Below are positions 1 to 13,300 of a stretch of DNA of 64,000 nucleotides, piece after piece. Source of the DNA: Enchytraeus crypticus. Taxonomy: Eukaryota; Annelida; Clitellata; Enchytraeida; Enchytraeidae. The notes below the pieces were generated by a model, which was given only the letters and a program-made list of their open reading frames with translations, did not search any database and was not told the origin of the DNA. A program made the position numbers and the translations under genes. The stretch is from contig CAJHZI010000678.1 in the NCBI GenBank assembly GCA_905160935.1, forward strand, positions 1,908,501-1,972,500, in the 5' to 3' direction. The stretch's first letter is position 1; every line of letters starts with the position of its first letter.

Positions 1-122
1 GCCGTATTATTCTCAAAGTAATAGACTACAGTGAGATATGGATAAGGCATAGCCCTTTATGAAGGGATTACCTCGCTAATCGATAGAGTGCTCATTATGG
101 AGTGTGAAATGCAATAAATTAG

Positions 123-161
123 TAAGTATATGTACCTTGGACCTGCGACTCAGGTGAAAAC

Positions 162-197
<36 letters not shown>
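123..197 (+). mobile_element. LINE-E 3' tail remnant ending in GA repeat
   Basis: The sequence TATGTACCTTGGACCTGCGAC followed by a GA tract is a decayed copy of the tail seen at 38370-38515 and 43190-43268 (ACCATGGACCTGCCAGTAGG, then GA). It lies to the left of CEP192 exon 23. Confidence 0.5.
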
Positions 198-198
<1 letters not shown>

Positions 199-361
199 TG
201 CTCTATATATTAAACTGATACAATATGAACAAATTGTAACAGTTGTGTTTACAATTCCTATAGGTAATTTTGATCAACAATATAAAATCACATTTACAAT
301 TTGACAGTTAATTCAGTTTTGTCCAGTAAGTAACACGGCCACTAATTATAAATATATATAA

Positions 362-668
362 TTATATATCACAGTGGTATTGTTGAAGCAAATCAATCAG
401 GAGATCAATTGTCAGGAGATCATTTGTGAGGAGATCAATTGTCAGGAGATCATTTGTGAGGAGATCAATTGTCAGGAGATCATTTGTGAGGAGATCAAAT
501 GTCAGAAGATCAATTGTTAGGAGATCAATTGTTAGATCATTTGTTAGATCAATTGTTAGGAGATCAATTGTCAGGAGATCATCTGTCAGATAATTTGTCA
601 GGAGATCAATTGTCAGGTGATCATCTGTCAGATAATTTGTCAGGAGATCAATTGTCAGATGATCAATA
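362..668. repeat. Minisatellite of GGAGATCAATTGTCA-type units
   Basis: Units of 15 to 30 bp built from GGAGATCA and ATTTGTCA alternate for about 300 bp. The array begins within 30 bases of the exon 23 donor of CEP192 (GT at 693), on the intron side. It stays open in two frames on opposite strands only because of its period. Confidence 0.85.
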
Positions 669-693
669 TGACCTTTATGCACTTGGTTTTTAC

Positions 694-3600
694 CTCAGCC
701 TGCGTCGACTAATCTCGTCTCCGTAGAAGAAAGCGACAGACGCTACATCTATGTAGTCTTCCTGCTGAACACGTCGAGTGGCGCCATCAAGCCACGCACT
801 CAAGTATTGCGGCGGTTTTAACACTCGCACAGTGACAGTCTTTAAATAAAAGTATAAAAAAGTAAACATGCATTATAGCGCAATGATCAAATATGTTGAT
901 ATCAATTACTTTAAATACCGCATGTTTAAACTGTTGGGTAATTTAGTCTATCTTCCGTGTAACCAGTCCCGTGAATGTCCGAGATTTTACTCTTAGATCA
1001 GCGCGGCTGAGATTCAAACCCACGAGGGTTCAATTCACCTCAGGATCTGTCATTTAAAACTTCATGACGTTACCCCTACGCTATTGAGACATTCAAAAAA
1101 AGACACACACACCAGAGCACTGCAGTATTTTAGCAGCCTTATAGCATACAATAAAGTGTAAAAACACACATACCACAGCACTGCAGTATTTTAACAGCCT
1201 TATAGCATAAAATAACTAACTAATTTTATAGAGAGAGATGGTATTTAATTCATTTCACTTCATCTGAACAACAGACAAATAAATAAGAACTGAAACAAGA
1301 TCTACCTGAGACTGTCTCAGTTCATAAAACAACTGTGAGAAGAACTGAAACAAGATCTACCTGAGACTGTCTCTGCTGCAGACAGAATCTTGATGGTTCC
1401 ACCACGATGTTCTCATCCACTTCTGTCGACTGACCGCTGTAGTCTATGACAACATAGAGCATAGAAATGAAATAGATAAAATATATAGTCAGAATATCCA
1501 GAACACTAGTCGTAATCTAGCTACTTGGAGGCTTAGGTGTCACTGGCTGGAGCCAGTGGCGACGTCGGTAAGATTCTCGACTGTGGATCAGTATATGCGG
1601 GGTTCAAATCCTGGGCTCGCCCATCACTAACATCGCTTTCGAGTGAGGAAACTGACGTTAGCCTTAGCTTTACCAGCTTTTTAACATAATGTGTTTACGG
1701 AAAGCATCCTGTTGATATGGTAGCACGTTTGCTTGCGTGTCTCTAATGATAGACTGATAAACGAGGAGACTTTAATCACCTCGATATGACGCAATGTCTA
1801 TATGTCCCGAATCACACACAAAAAAGGAATTAAACAATGACCTGTTCCCAAGATAACTTCTCAATGTTTTTATATTTTGAGTTTTTCTTTGTTCAAATAT
1901 ACTCACATGCCGGCATACTGTAAGAGTAGGGTTAAGATTATGGCTAGGCATATAGGGCTAAAGAAGATTTCAAATCAGATCGTTATTTAATGGCTAGTCA
2001 TAACACAAATAAGCCAGCGGGCTGGAGCCAGTGGTGATGTCGGTAAGATATTCGATCGCGGATCAGTATGTGCGGAGCTAAAATTCTGGACTCGCCCATC
2101 ACTGAAATCGCTTTTGAGAGGAAACTGACATTAACATTAGCTTTTTAAACAATTAAAGCGCTACATAACAATCAATTTGCAGCAGGTCGTTATTTAATGG
2201 CTATTCATAAACACAAGTCAACAACATACCAGTGAATGCTACAGCACTGATGAAAGCATCTCTCACTCCACTATTAACTACTGTGATCGTTGATTGGACA
2301 ACGTTAACGTTGTTATTATGCAGACACAGCCAATAGAAACCGTTCTCTAGAGCTGCTATTCTTTCTATTATTAGCGCACTTTTGCCTCCATAACCGCTTA
2401 ACGGAATCTGAATCAACAAATCAATAGATTAATCAATTCATCAGTTATTCGATCAATCGATATATCACATTTATTAAATACTCAACAGCAATTATCTTCC
2501 ACACATCTCCGCTCCTTACCTCACAAATTAATTAACAGCACCTCTGTAATTCATATGTCCGTCAATCAATTAATCAATCAATTCATCAATCAAATTATCG
2601 GTCAGTCAGTTTGTCAGTCAGTGAGTCAGTGAGTCATATAATAAAAGAATGATTGTAAAACTTTCTTTAAAACAGATATTCAATTTCTTTCTTTTTTCTT
2701 TTCTTTAGGTTTTTCATTAATTGATAGCTTCTCACAGAACTTTTCTCCACAGCTTAGTCATTGATTGATTGATAGCTACTCCTAGAGAACTTTTCTCCTT
2801 AGTTAATTGATCCGATTGATTGATAGCCACTAACATAGAATATTTCTCCACAGCTTATTGATGGATTGATTGATATCTACTAACATAGAACTTTTCTCCA
2901 CAGCTTATTGATTGACTGATTGATATCTACTCACATAGAACTTTTTCTCCAAAACTTATTGATTGATTGATCTCCACAGCTTATTGATTGATTAATTGAT
3001 AGCTACTCATAGAACTTTTCTCAACAGCTTATTGATTGATTGATCTCCACAACTTATTGATTGATTGATTGATATCTACTCACATGGAACTTTTCTCCAC
3101 AGCTTATAGATAGCCTTGCCTCATCGCAGCGTATATGTGTAGGAGTGTAACAGACAGTGATTGGTCGAATCACCCCAGGTTCTAGACTTACGTCAAACAA
3201 TGAGACGAGTCTTATCATATCATCACCACTCTCGTGCACTATCTAATACAATAATACAATGAAATACAACACAATAAAATACAATACATTATAATACAAT
3301 ACAATAGTAGTAGTCTAATACACAAAATAGTACCATATGATAAAGTACCGTGTAATATAATTCAATGCAATGCAAAGCAGTTTAAAAGAAAACAGTGCAT
3401 CATATAACAGACTACAAAAGAACACAACAGTTGTACAGGAGCTTCACATCCATTTCAGTGGTCTCGAAGACCGAGGTGGTGACGTCTCAGGCGACATAAG
3501 TAACAGCAGCTTATCCAACAAAACTTCGAGCATATTGAACGCTACAGCATGTGATAGACTGAGGTCATAGGCACGAGGTAGAGTTCAATAGAAGTATAAT

Positions 3601-6600
3601 AATAAACACTACAGCATGCGATAGGCTGAAGTCATAGGCACGAGGTAGAGTTCTATAGATATTATATACTATAAATATTATATATACAAGAGTTCTATGT
3701 GTACCTTGAATGTAGAGGTAGCAGGCAACTCCAGCCTGGCCACTACTGTAGCCACGCCCCCATTTCTCAGCTTGAACGACTGGAAGCTGTAACATACGTG
3801 CACACACATTGAGCAGAGAATGTAGTTCCAGAATTCTGGATACCTTTTGATTCACAGGCGTTTACAAATCTCTTATTAACTGATTTTCGTTGTTTTCATT
3901 ATTTCCTCCTTTCTCTCCATGGTTATTAGTAATCGCTGCCTTTGATACCACATTGATGACAGCCGACGCGTATTTAAGAATAACCTTCTAACACTCTCTG
4001 GATTTTTTCATTCAAAGCGGCCAACTATCGGTTTAATGTCAATTTTCCGCTCGAATAGCATGTCCGTGGCAGGGAAAGCACTGGATTTGAACCATAGTAA
4101 ACCATGCCTTCTCTGATATTAATAGATATTGCAGCAATGTATTGCAGCAATTTATAGCAGCAATGTATCGTAGCAATGTATCGTAGCAATGTATCGTAGC
4201 AATGTATCGCAGCAATGTATCATAGCAATGTATAGTAGCAATGTATCGTAGCAATGTATAGCAGCAATGTATTGTAGCAATGTATTGTAGCAATGTATCG
4301 TAGCAATGTATTGTAGCAATGTATCGTAGCAATGTATCGTAGCAATGTATTGTAGCAATGTATCGTAGCAATGTATCGTAGCAATGTATCGTAGCAAAGT
4401 ATCGTAGCAATATATCGTAGCAATGTATTGTAGCAATGTATTGTAGCAATGTATCGCAGCAATGCGCGACTGGTAAGCTGCTAACACTATATAATAGTAA
4501 AAGTAACGTCATAGATACGTACACTGAGTCACCCACAGTGACTGCTCCAAACGAGAGGCTGGTCCTATTAGCTTGTAGGCTGCTGAGACAGGCAGAGCTC
4601 TGAGAGCCTGAAGCTAGCCTAGGCACAGACTCTCCCGTCACTGAGAGCTCATACACAGGTCCATCCGGCTCTATCCGCATCAGCAACAAGCTACACGCAG
4701 TACAATACAGTACAATACAATACAATACAGTCAAATACAATACAGTACAATGCAATACAGTACAATACAATACAGTACAATACTTCGCCACTGGCTGGAG
4801 CCAGTGGCGAAGTCGGTAAGATACTCGACCGCGGATCAGTGGATGCGGGTTCAAATCATGGGCTCGCCCGTCACTGACATCGCTTTCGAGTCAGGAAACT
4901 GACGTTAACCTTAGCTTTACCAGCTCTTTTTACAATGCAGTACAATACAATACAGTACAATACAATACAGTACAGTCAAATACAATACCGTCCAATACAA
5001 GACAGTCAAATTTATAATTTGCAAATATTCTGAAAATTAGACCTTTTAAAAATTTAACATGAGGTTTTTGCAACCAATTCATTCATAATAAAAAATACAT
5101 AGTAATAATAATTCCTCATGTCATATGGACCACTGAAGATTAGAACAGCTGTAAATTGCATGCGTCCTACGAGGTGACTAGGCAAGAGCAGATGAAAGAA
5201 AAAGAAAACTACCCTAAAGGTGAAATTTTTCTCAAGTTAATTACAGTATGGTGCTGGGGAAACATAGCCTTTGGTGAAACGATCAACTCTTTCATCAATG
5301 GCGTCTCTTTATGGGGCGTGAAAGCAGAATATGAGTAGGAAAATGTGTCGACCACTGGCAGAACACTAGAGAGAGAAGAGTGAGAGCATGTGTACAATAA
5401 GAATAGATCTTAAACTATTAACTAAAAAAATAGAAAAAGACAAAAAATAATAATAACAATAAAATAACAATAAAAATAGTATAAAAAAATTAAATTAAAA
5501 AAGGAACAATAAGATAAAAATAGATAAAATTTAAAATAGTCCTTAAATATTATTATCTTAATTTATAATTAAGATATCTTTTTAGCGACGAGAAAGAGGT
5601 GGAGACTAAACCTATCTATCGCCTGAGGGCTGGAATTGTTCGAAGCGTAGAAAACTGAAACGTGCGAGATCTGTCCTGCATTGATATCCAGCACAGGTGG
5701 CGTCACAGTGAATTTATCTGCGTGATAGGCTACGCTCAGAGAGACAGTGAGCGCTATGTTGCCGCTGTTCAACAGAGGAAATACTGCAGGATGGTTGTTA
5801 GAGGGGTCGTCTGTCACTCTTAACACCTTCAACAATCAAATCACAATCAACCAAACGTTCAGTCACTCGTAACACCTACAACAATCAAATCACAATCAAC
5901 CAAACGTTCAATCACTAGTAACATCTACAGTACAACAATCAAATCACAATCAACAATATTATCAAATCATACTGAGTTGATCAAACGATCAGTTTTTATT
6001 AACAAAGTTTATAGATTAGTAAATTGATCAATCAATCAATTACTGCTTTCGTATTACGGCAACTCACACAAATGCCACTACAACTGATATATTTTGTCAT
6101 CAAGGAAATCTGTTGTGGACAACAAAATATATTACAAGCATAATCCCATTCATAGTAAAATAAAATTAGAATAATTCTATAAAAATTTTATCATTTTGAG
6201 GTCATAAACTGCTGCACTTCTAATGTAAAATTGACAATATAGAATTTGGGCCATTACCTTAGTCAGCTTAGATTTACAATAAATGATAAGTAGAGATATA
6301 CTGGTGAAAGACCTGGAGATCTGGAGGTATGGCTATTCTAGCGGACCCAGCGAATGCATGTAGATTCACCGAGGCCAGTGTAGAGCTGAGCTGAGCCAGA
6401 GATCTGGAACTTTCTGCCCCAGTGACTGGCTCTGCATAGACTACCACTAGTGAGGACCAGAACTCCTGCACAGCTGATCCAGCTTTAGAATACAGAGAAA
6501 AGAATGAGGGCATATATGGGCTAAGTAGCAAATAGTTATCTCAGCATTGCAGACTTGTTAGAATTTGACAACAAATCTGCTACAATTTGAAATCAGTCAG

Positions 6601-9600
6601 CTGATTTTCTTATACTCTGAATAACTGAGAGTTGAGAATCTCTCGCAGGTTAAATCTGTCCACGTTAAGTCTGCAGACAATTCAATAGACATAACAATGA
6701 CTATAGTATTTGCAGTAGAGATTACACAAATTCCTAACGAATATAGCTTTAGATGAGAATGCCAATGTTGAATCTTGATTGTAGAAAGACAAATTGTTAT
6801 ACAGCATAGTTATAGGATCAATGCAGAAAGACGTCATTACTACAGGAAGAGGTGTATTAATACAGAAAAGGAATACAATATAGGTAGAGACGTGTTAATA
6901 CACGTATTTTGTATTATCACACCTCAACATGTGCTCAATGTTGTTGCGGACGACAGTCATGTTCCAACCAAATTGTTGTTGTTGCTGCATCTCTATTAAT
7001 ACACATCTTCTTTATATTACCATCCTCTTCTGTATTAAAATATATCTCGTTACAATATTATACCACGACTGATGTAGTTAGACTGGATGATGGAGGAAGA
7101 TGAAGGAGCGTGGAACACAACGTAGATTCGAGCAGTGCCGCGAGCAGCCAGCGTGCACTGCATGACTCGAGTATGGTCGTGTACAGTCGCGCCTCTCATC
7201 ATAGATGTAGAGAAATAGAAACGTGCACTGCCCTTGTTCTGCACAATCAATCAGTAAGTCATTCAATTAAATCATTCAATCAATCAGCAGCTCATTCAAT
7301 CAATCAGTAGACCATTCCATCATTCTATAATGAATCTATAAATCATTTGATACATAAAATCATTCCATCATACAATCAATCAGTAAATCATTTCATCATT
7401 CTACAATCAATTAGCAAATCATTCGATCATTCTACAATAAAACAGTAAATCGGGCTGAGATAAGACGAGAGGAGATGAGTGGAGAGATTAGATTAGATGA
7501 GATTAGATGAGATTATATTATATGAGATTAGATTAGATGAGATTAGGTTAGATGAGATTAGATGAGATTAGATTATATGAGATTATATGAGATTAGATTG
7601 TATGAGATTAGATTAAATGAGATTATATGAGATTAGATTATATGAGATGAGATTATATGAGATTAGATTAGATGAGATTAAATTATATGAGATTAGATTA
7701 GATGAGATTAGGTTAGATGAGATTAGGTTAGATGAGATTAGATTATATGAGATTACATTATATGAGATTAGATTAGCTGAGATTAGATGAGATTATATGA
7801 GATTAGATGAGATTATATGAGATGAGATTATATGAGATTAGATTAGATTAGATTAAATTTTATGAGATTAGATTAGATGAGATTAGATTATATGAGATTA
7901 GATTAGATTAGATTATATGAGATTAGATTATATGACATTACATTATATGAGATTAGCTTAGATGAGATTAGACGAGATTATATGAGATTAGATTATATGA
8001 GATTAGATTAGATTAGATTATATGAGATTAGATTAGATGAGATTAAATGAGATTAGATGAGATTATATGAGATTAGATTATATGAGATTAAATGAGATTA
8101 GATGAGATTAGATGAGATTAGATTATATGAGATTAGATGAGATTAGATTATATGAGATTAGATGAGATTAGATTATGAGATTAGATTAGATTAAATTTTA
8201 TGAGATTATATGAGATTAGATTAGATTAGATGAGATTAGATTAGATGAGATTAGATTATATGAGATTAGATTAGGTGAGATTAGATGCGATTAGATTAGA
8301 TGAGATTGGATTAGTTTAGATTAGATTAGATGTGATTAGATTAGATTACGATTAGATTAGACGCGATTAGATTAGATGAGATTAGATTAGATGAGATATG
8401 AGCATAGAACCTGTGTGCTGAGTATTAGACGCAGAGACAAGGACACGGGCGATGTGTTCAAGAGGTCCACACTGAGACACTTCTGTCGAGTCCAGCCAAT
8501 GGCCCCAAAGTCTAACGTTGTCGCTGAATTGGGCAGCAACGCCTACGAAACAACAGCAACAAAACAATAGCAACAACAATAGCAACAACAATAATAGCAA
8601 CAAAACAATAGCAACAACAATAGCCACAAAACAATAGCAACAACAACAATAGCAACAACAACAATAGCAGCTAATTAATAGCAACAAAACAATAGCAACA
8701 ACAATAGCAACAACAATAATAGCAACAAAACAATAGCAACAACAACAGCCACAAAACAATAGCAACAACAACAATAGCAACAAAACAATAGAAACAAAAC
8801 AATAGCAGCTAAGTAATAGCAGCAACAACAATAGCCACAAAACAATAGCAACGACAACAATAGCAACAAAACAATAGCAACAAAACAATGGCAGCTAAGT
8901 AATAGCAGCAACAACAGTAGTAACAACAATAGCAACAACAACAATAGCAACAACAACAATAGCAACAACAATAGCCGCAAAACAATAACAACAAAGTAAT
9001 AGCAACAAAGTCTGTCAAGATTTTAGGACCCACAAATAGGCGACACAAGGCAAACCTTGATGGGATTGAGTACAGTGCCGTAGATCAGCACATCTGACCT
9101 CACTGCACTACACAGCTCAGTGCTGCCATCTGTCAGCTTGAATCTCATCAACACTCTGTGCGCTCTCAACTGATGTGGCGTGAGTAGAAACTGTGCAATC
9201 AATCAATAAATCAGTCAATCAATCAGTCAATCAATAAATCAGTCCATCTATCAATCAATCAACAAACAATTCAATCAGTCAATTAATCAGTTGGTCAGTC
9301 AGTAGTTAATTATTCAGGCAAGCAATCAATGAATGAATTTATTAGAAAACCGTATAGAGCTTGAGTAAAACAAAATTCTAGAGTGGCTTTGAAAGGAGGG
9401 AATATGAGAGTTGCAGGTAATACAACAACAGCATCAGACATGCCTATGTAACAGTTATTGCAGCTTGACTTCACAGTCACTCATGGATCTCAAAGATATC
9501 ACAAACCTCTACTCTGACGCTAGTTTGACTGACCGTTATGTTGAGTTTTCTATAATCTGCCTGCTTGTGCAGAAGTCATTCTGTATTATTCTTTTAGGAA

Positions 9601-10340
9601 GCAAATCAATCAATCAATCAATTGGTAAATTTAATAAACTAGAATTACACACTCTTAACCGTGTCTCACAAGTGAGAACAGAAGCAGGAGCCAGTGGCGA
9701 TGTCGGTATCATATTCGACCGAGGATCAGTATGTGCGGAGTTCAAATTCTGGGTTCGCCCGTCACTGAAATCACTTCGAGTGAGGAAACTGACGTTAAAA
9801 TTAGTTTTTCTAGGAGGGCACAGCTGCCATAAGACAAAGCCCTGACATCAGAGTAAATCATAGGTCACACATGTAAATCACAGGTCACACATGTAAATCA
9901 TAGGTCACACATGTAAATTACAGGTCACACATGTAAATCATAGGTCACACATGTAAATCATAGATCACACATGTAAATCATAGGTCACACCAGTAAATCA
10001 TAGGTCACACATGTAAATCATAGGTCACACATGTAATCACAGGTCACACATGTAAATCATAGCTCACACATGTAAGCATGTGAATGCAGTGTACTAACAA
10101 CAAACTGAACGCTGCCACCACATCTCTCCACAAACAGTTCAGTTCTGATACAACTGAACGCTCCGGTGTAATCGTCTAGGTCTTCCTCGCCAGCCGATGA
10201 CCGGCAGATTTCTACACAGACTCTGACTCTAGCGGCGTTGGGATTGTTCGCAGAAATAGAAAATTTCGCTGTAGTCCCAATGAAACTTTCAACAGCCACT
10301 GAGCCGGGCAGAACAAGCGGCTTTAGACTGGCTGAGCCAC
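694..10340 (-). CDS. CEP192: CEP192 exons 12-23, ASH/SPD-2 beta-sandwich domains
   Basis: Twelve short exons (82 to 242 nt) encode consecutive ASPM-SPD-2-Hydin (ASH, PapD-like) immunoglobulin-fold domains, about residues 1628-2256. Recognisable pieces are [13 protein letters not shown] (human LDFGDLTYGGWKALP), [13 protein letters not shown] (human ARIHAPRDLQTMH), [13 protein letters not shown] (human LKNAGNIEVYLDI), [11 protein letters not shown] (human GPQYEVVLKGE), [14 protein letters not shown] (human ALRNNSASTTQHLRLL), IPLSGYGG and [10 protein letters not shown]. These domains target CEP192 to the centrosome and form part of the scaffold. Introns are mostly a few hundred bases to 1.5 kb and consist largely of tandem repeats. 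The reading frame is open to the last visible exon, so nothing suggests a pseudogene. Confidence 0.9.
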
Positions 10341-13300
10341 CTACAACATATCAGTAGAACAGCCGTGACATATTACATTTGTCATAATAGAAGCTAAAAG
10401 CTGGTAAGGCTAAGGTTAACGTCAGTTTCCTCACTCGAAAGCGATGTCAGTAACGGACGAGCCCAGGATTTGAACCCGCACACACTGATCCGCGGTCGAC
10501 TATCTTACAGACGTCGCCACTGGCTCCAGCCATTACCCATAACATCGTAGTCATCTGGTTAGGTTAGGCGGTGATGCTCAATATTAAAGAGGTGTGGCTT
10601 CAAACCCTGATTAATCTAAAGACTACTTAAGTCAGCATATAGGCTAGTAAGCGATGCCCAGCAGGTCTAAATAGCTAGCTCTCAGTTAACCCTTATAGCC
10701 CATATTTGAGAGATTCTACCATAAATGACCCACAGTTGAGAGCTCTACAAGGAATCAGCAAACGGAAGAGTGCAAAAACTTTCTATAGACTTGCACATAA
10801 AAATTAAAATGACACTGAAAATATGTCATACAAAGCGCACTCCATCGATCAACAAGTAAATATAATATCGTATAACAACAAAGTGTCATAAAAAAATATC
10901 ACATTTATATCGAAAAAGCTTTCTTTAATACTAATTTACTAGAAGTATAATCACCTTGCAGTCTGCTATCAGAGCCAGAAGAAATCAGAGATCTGGTGGT
11001 TGACTGCTGACACAGATTACCAGCTCCACCTGGCTCACAGCTTCCACCCGGGGTGCTGGTAGTGAAGCTGTGGGACCTCTGGATGGTCACCAGCGGAGGC
11101 ACACGCCTCGTCTCTCCATCACTCCTCACAGAGCTGATGCTGCTAGGTCTCATTTTCTCACCCCACCCCATCCCTCCAGCTCTTCCCCGCTCTGCCATAG
11201 ATCTACCCTCCACACTCTCTTCCAGGTTTCCACCGATCTGTGGTCCATGCGTGCCTTCGAGGGACTTTGCTAGAGTATTGTCGGCCGAAGATTGTACGCT
11301 GGCAGTATGGTTTGCATGAGAAATGAAAGTCTGAGAGATATTAGAGTTGTGAGTCATCGTCGCTAAGATGCCACTGTCGCAGTACGCCGATGCTTCATCA
11401 GAGGTACGTTGAGATTCTTCTAGATTTCTGTGTGAGGCAAGAGCTTGAGATGATTTTATTGCAAACTCCAGGTGATTGGACAGATAGCTTTCAGTGTGTA
11501 GGCTAGGTAAGCTGCTGGAACGCTCAGAGGTGGCAGTGATGTTCTGTAGACTAACAGAATCATTAGCTCCACCAACGACTGTATGAGTGCCAGACAGATG
11601 GGTCTCAGATCTGGACGTACAGCCATTATCAACTATAGAGCCAGAGGCATCAGAACCGGCTCTGTTTCTATAAGAACCGGTTCTGTTTTTAGAAGAACCA
11701 GTTCTACTTGTGCCAGAACTGCTTCCGTTTATTTTGCAATGAGAACGGTGGTCGACAGATTGAGTCTTGTTGTTTTCAGCATGAGAGAACACGGTGTCCG
11801 AAGTGTCAGCGCTACAAATGGAATCAACATCATCCAAATCGAGCAGCATATCTCCAGGAAAGGCTTCATCGTTTTCAGAAATCTCATTTTCTAACATCAT
11901 ATTAGCCGCAAAATTTCTCCTTCTGGAATTTCCATCACTACAGCCTCTCCGCCTGCTAAGACCTAAGTCAGGTATTTCTTCTGAATCCCGAGCTTTAGCA
12001 GGAGGATAGAGCCCTTTACCAGATCTACCACGCACTCTCACTGGTACATCTGGAACCTTAAACTCTGACACATTATCCATAGAGTCTTGAGATCTACCGG
12101 GTAAACATGGCACTCTGCCAATTGCAGATTGAACTTTTCCCAACCAACTTGATACCTTACCACCAGATCCACGAGCCATTTCAGTAGAATCCCTATTTGA
12201 CATTTTATTGAAAGCAGCAGCAGCAGAATCCCCCAAACATTCCGATATCTCTGCGTCTTCATTTGGAAGTTCTGCCACAACATCGCTATTGCTATTAATA
12301 AAGGAAGCCCTGGAGTCCTGGCAGTTAAATATAGTGCTAAGTCTTGGCGACACATACGTTGTATTATCATCTGGCTGATTAAAAGCAGCCCAGACTAAAT
12401 CATCCGAACACTTCATAACAGAATACTCGGGTTTAAACACATCCAGTCGTTCTTCATATTTCTTGCGTCTTAACATGGTTTTGTCACGCTCAGAAGCATT
12501 CGATTCTACAATTTGAGAGTGTCCGCTGCTGTCGGTACGTTCAAACATCGTTTTGTTATCCTCGTCAAAGACGGATCTCAGTGAATTATCTCTCATCTCT
12601 CTAACTCCAGCTTCAGCTCCAGGATCTTCTGGATTCGAGTTTGAAACAACCGGAGAATTTTCCCAATTGGTTTTCTCTCCCACTGTCCGCCTCGACTGAC
12701 TGACTGACGAGATTGCTGAGCTCTTGTTCCTCGATCTTTGACTTCCATCGTCTAAGCCGAATGATTTCTCAGACTGAACTAGCTCGCCGCCATCTTGTCT
12801 CGGAGAATCATCTTTTCCACTCAGTTTAGAATCAGCAGTAGCTTCAATTCGACGAGAATTTGAAATATTTCCAGTTTGGATTAACTTTGAATTATTTCCT
12901 GTCGTAACCATTGCCTGCATGATGGAATCAAAACCTGTTCCACTTCGTCTGCAGGCGGAAGCTTCTCCGATCTTTTGAGATTTACAATTTTCCCCACTTT
13001 GTCGTGAAACTAACACTGCCTCAGAGTCAGCCGGGCTTCCTGTCACATCAGTAGAGGTCACTCTTACACTCTGTCGTGACAGAGACTTGATCAGCTGAGC
13101 CAAACTATTGGCGTCTTGACTTTTATCAGAGGCAGCCCTAACAATCTGACTGGCCACGTCAGCGACACTGTAGCGTGGCTGAGGCAGCACATAAGTGGCT
13201 CTCTTGTCACTCTGAGCAGGCTGTGAGCCACTGGGCTTCCCTTTATCATCAAGCCTCGAACTGTAAACAATGCCAAAAGTTATTAGATTTAAACTTACTG

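Noticed and set aside
1543-1683. Possible tRNA gene (A- and B-box-like elements)
   Set aside because: The same sequence recurs about 15 times with a long tail and no foldable anticodon arm, so it is a SINE.
4039-4854. 271-residue minus-strand ORF
   Set aside because: It runs through a 13-bp array, a SINE-A copy and a TACAATACAG tract. Only 4523-4690 is a real CEP192 exon in part of it.
8382-9048. Several long Leu/Cys-rich minus ORFs
   Set aside because: They are translations of the CAACAATAGC minisatellite. Only the flanking CEP192 exons 13 and 14 are coding.
10905-10954. Extension of CEP192 exon 11 to an in-frame stop at 10905
   Set aside because: A GTGATT donor at 10954 matches the phase of exon 12, whose ASH-domain homology continues the protein.
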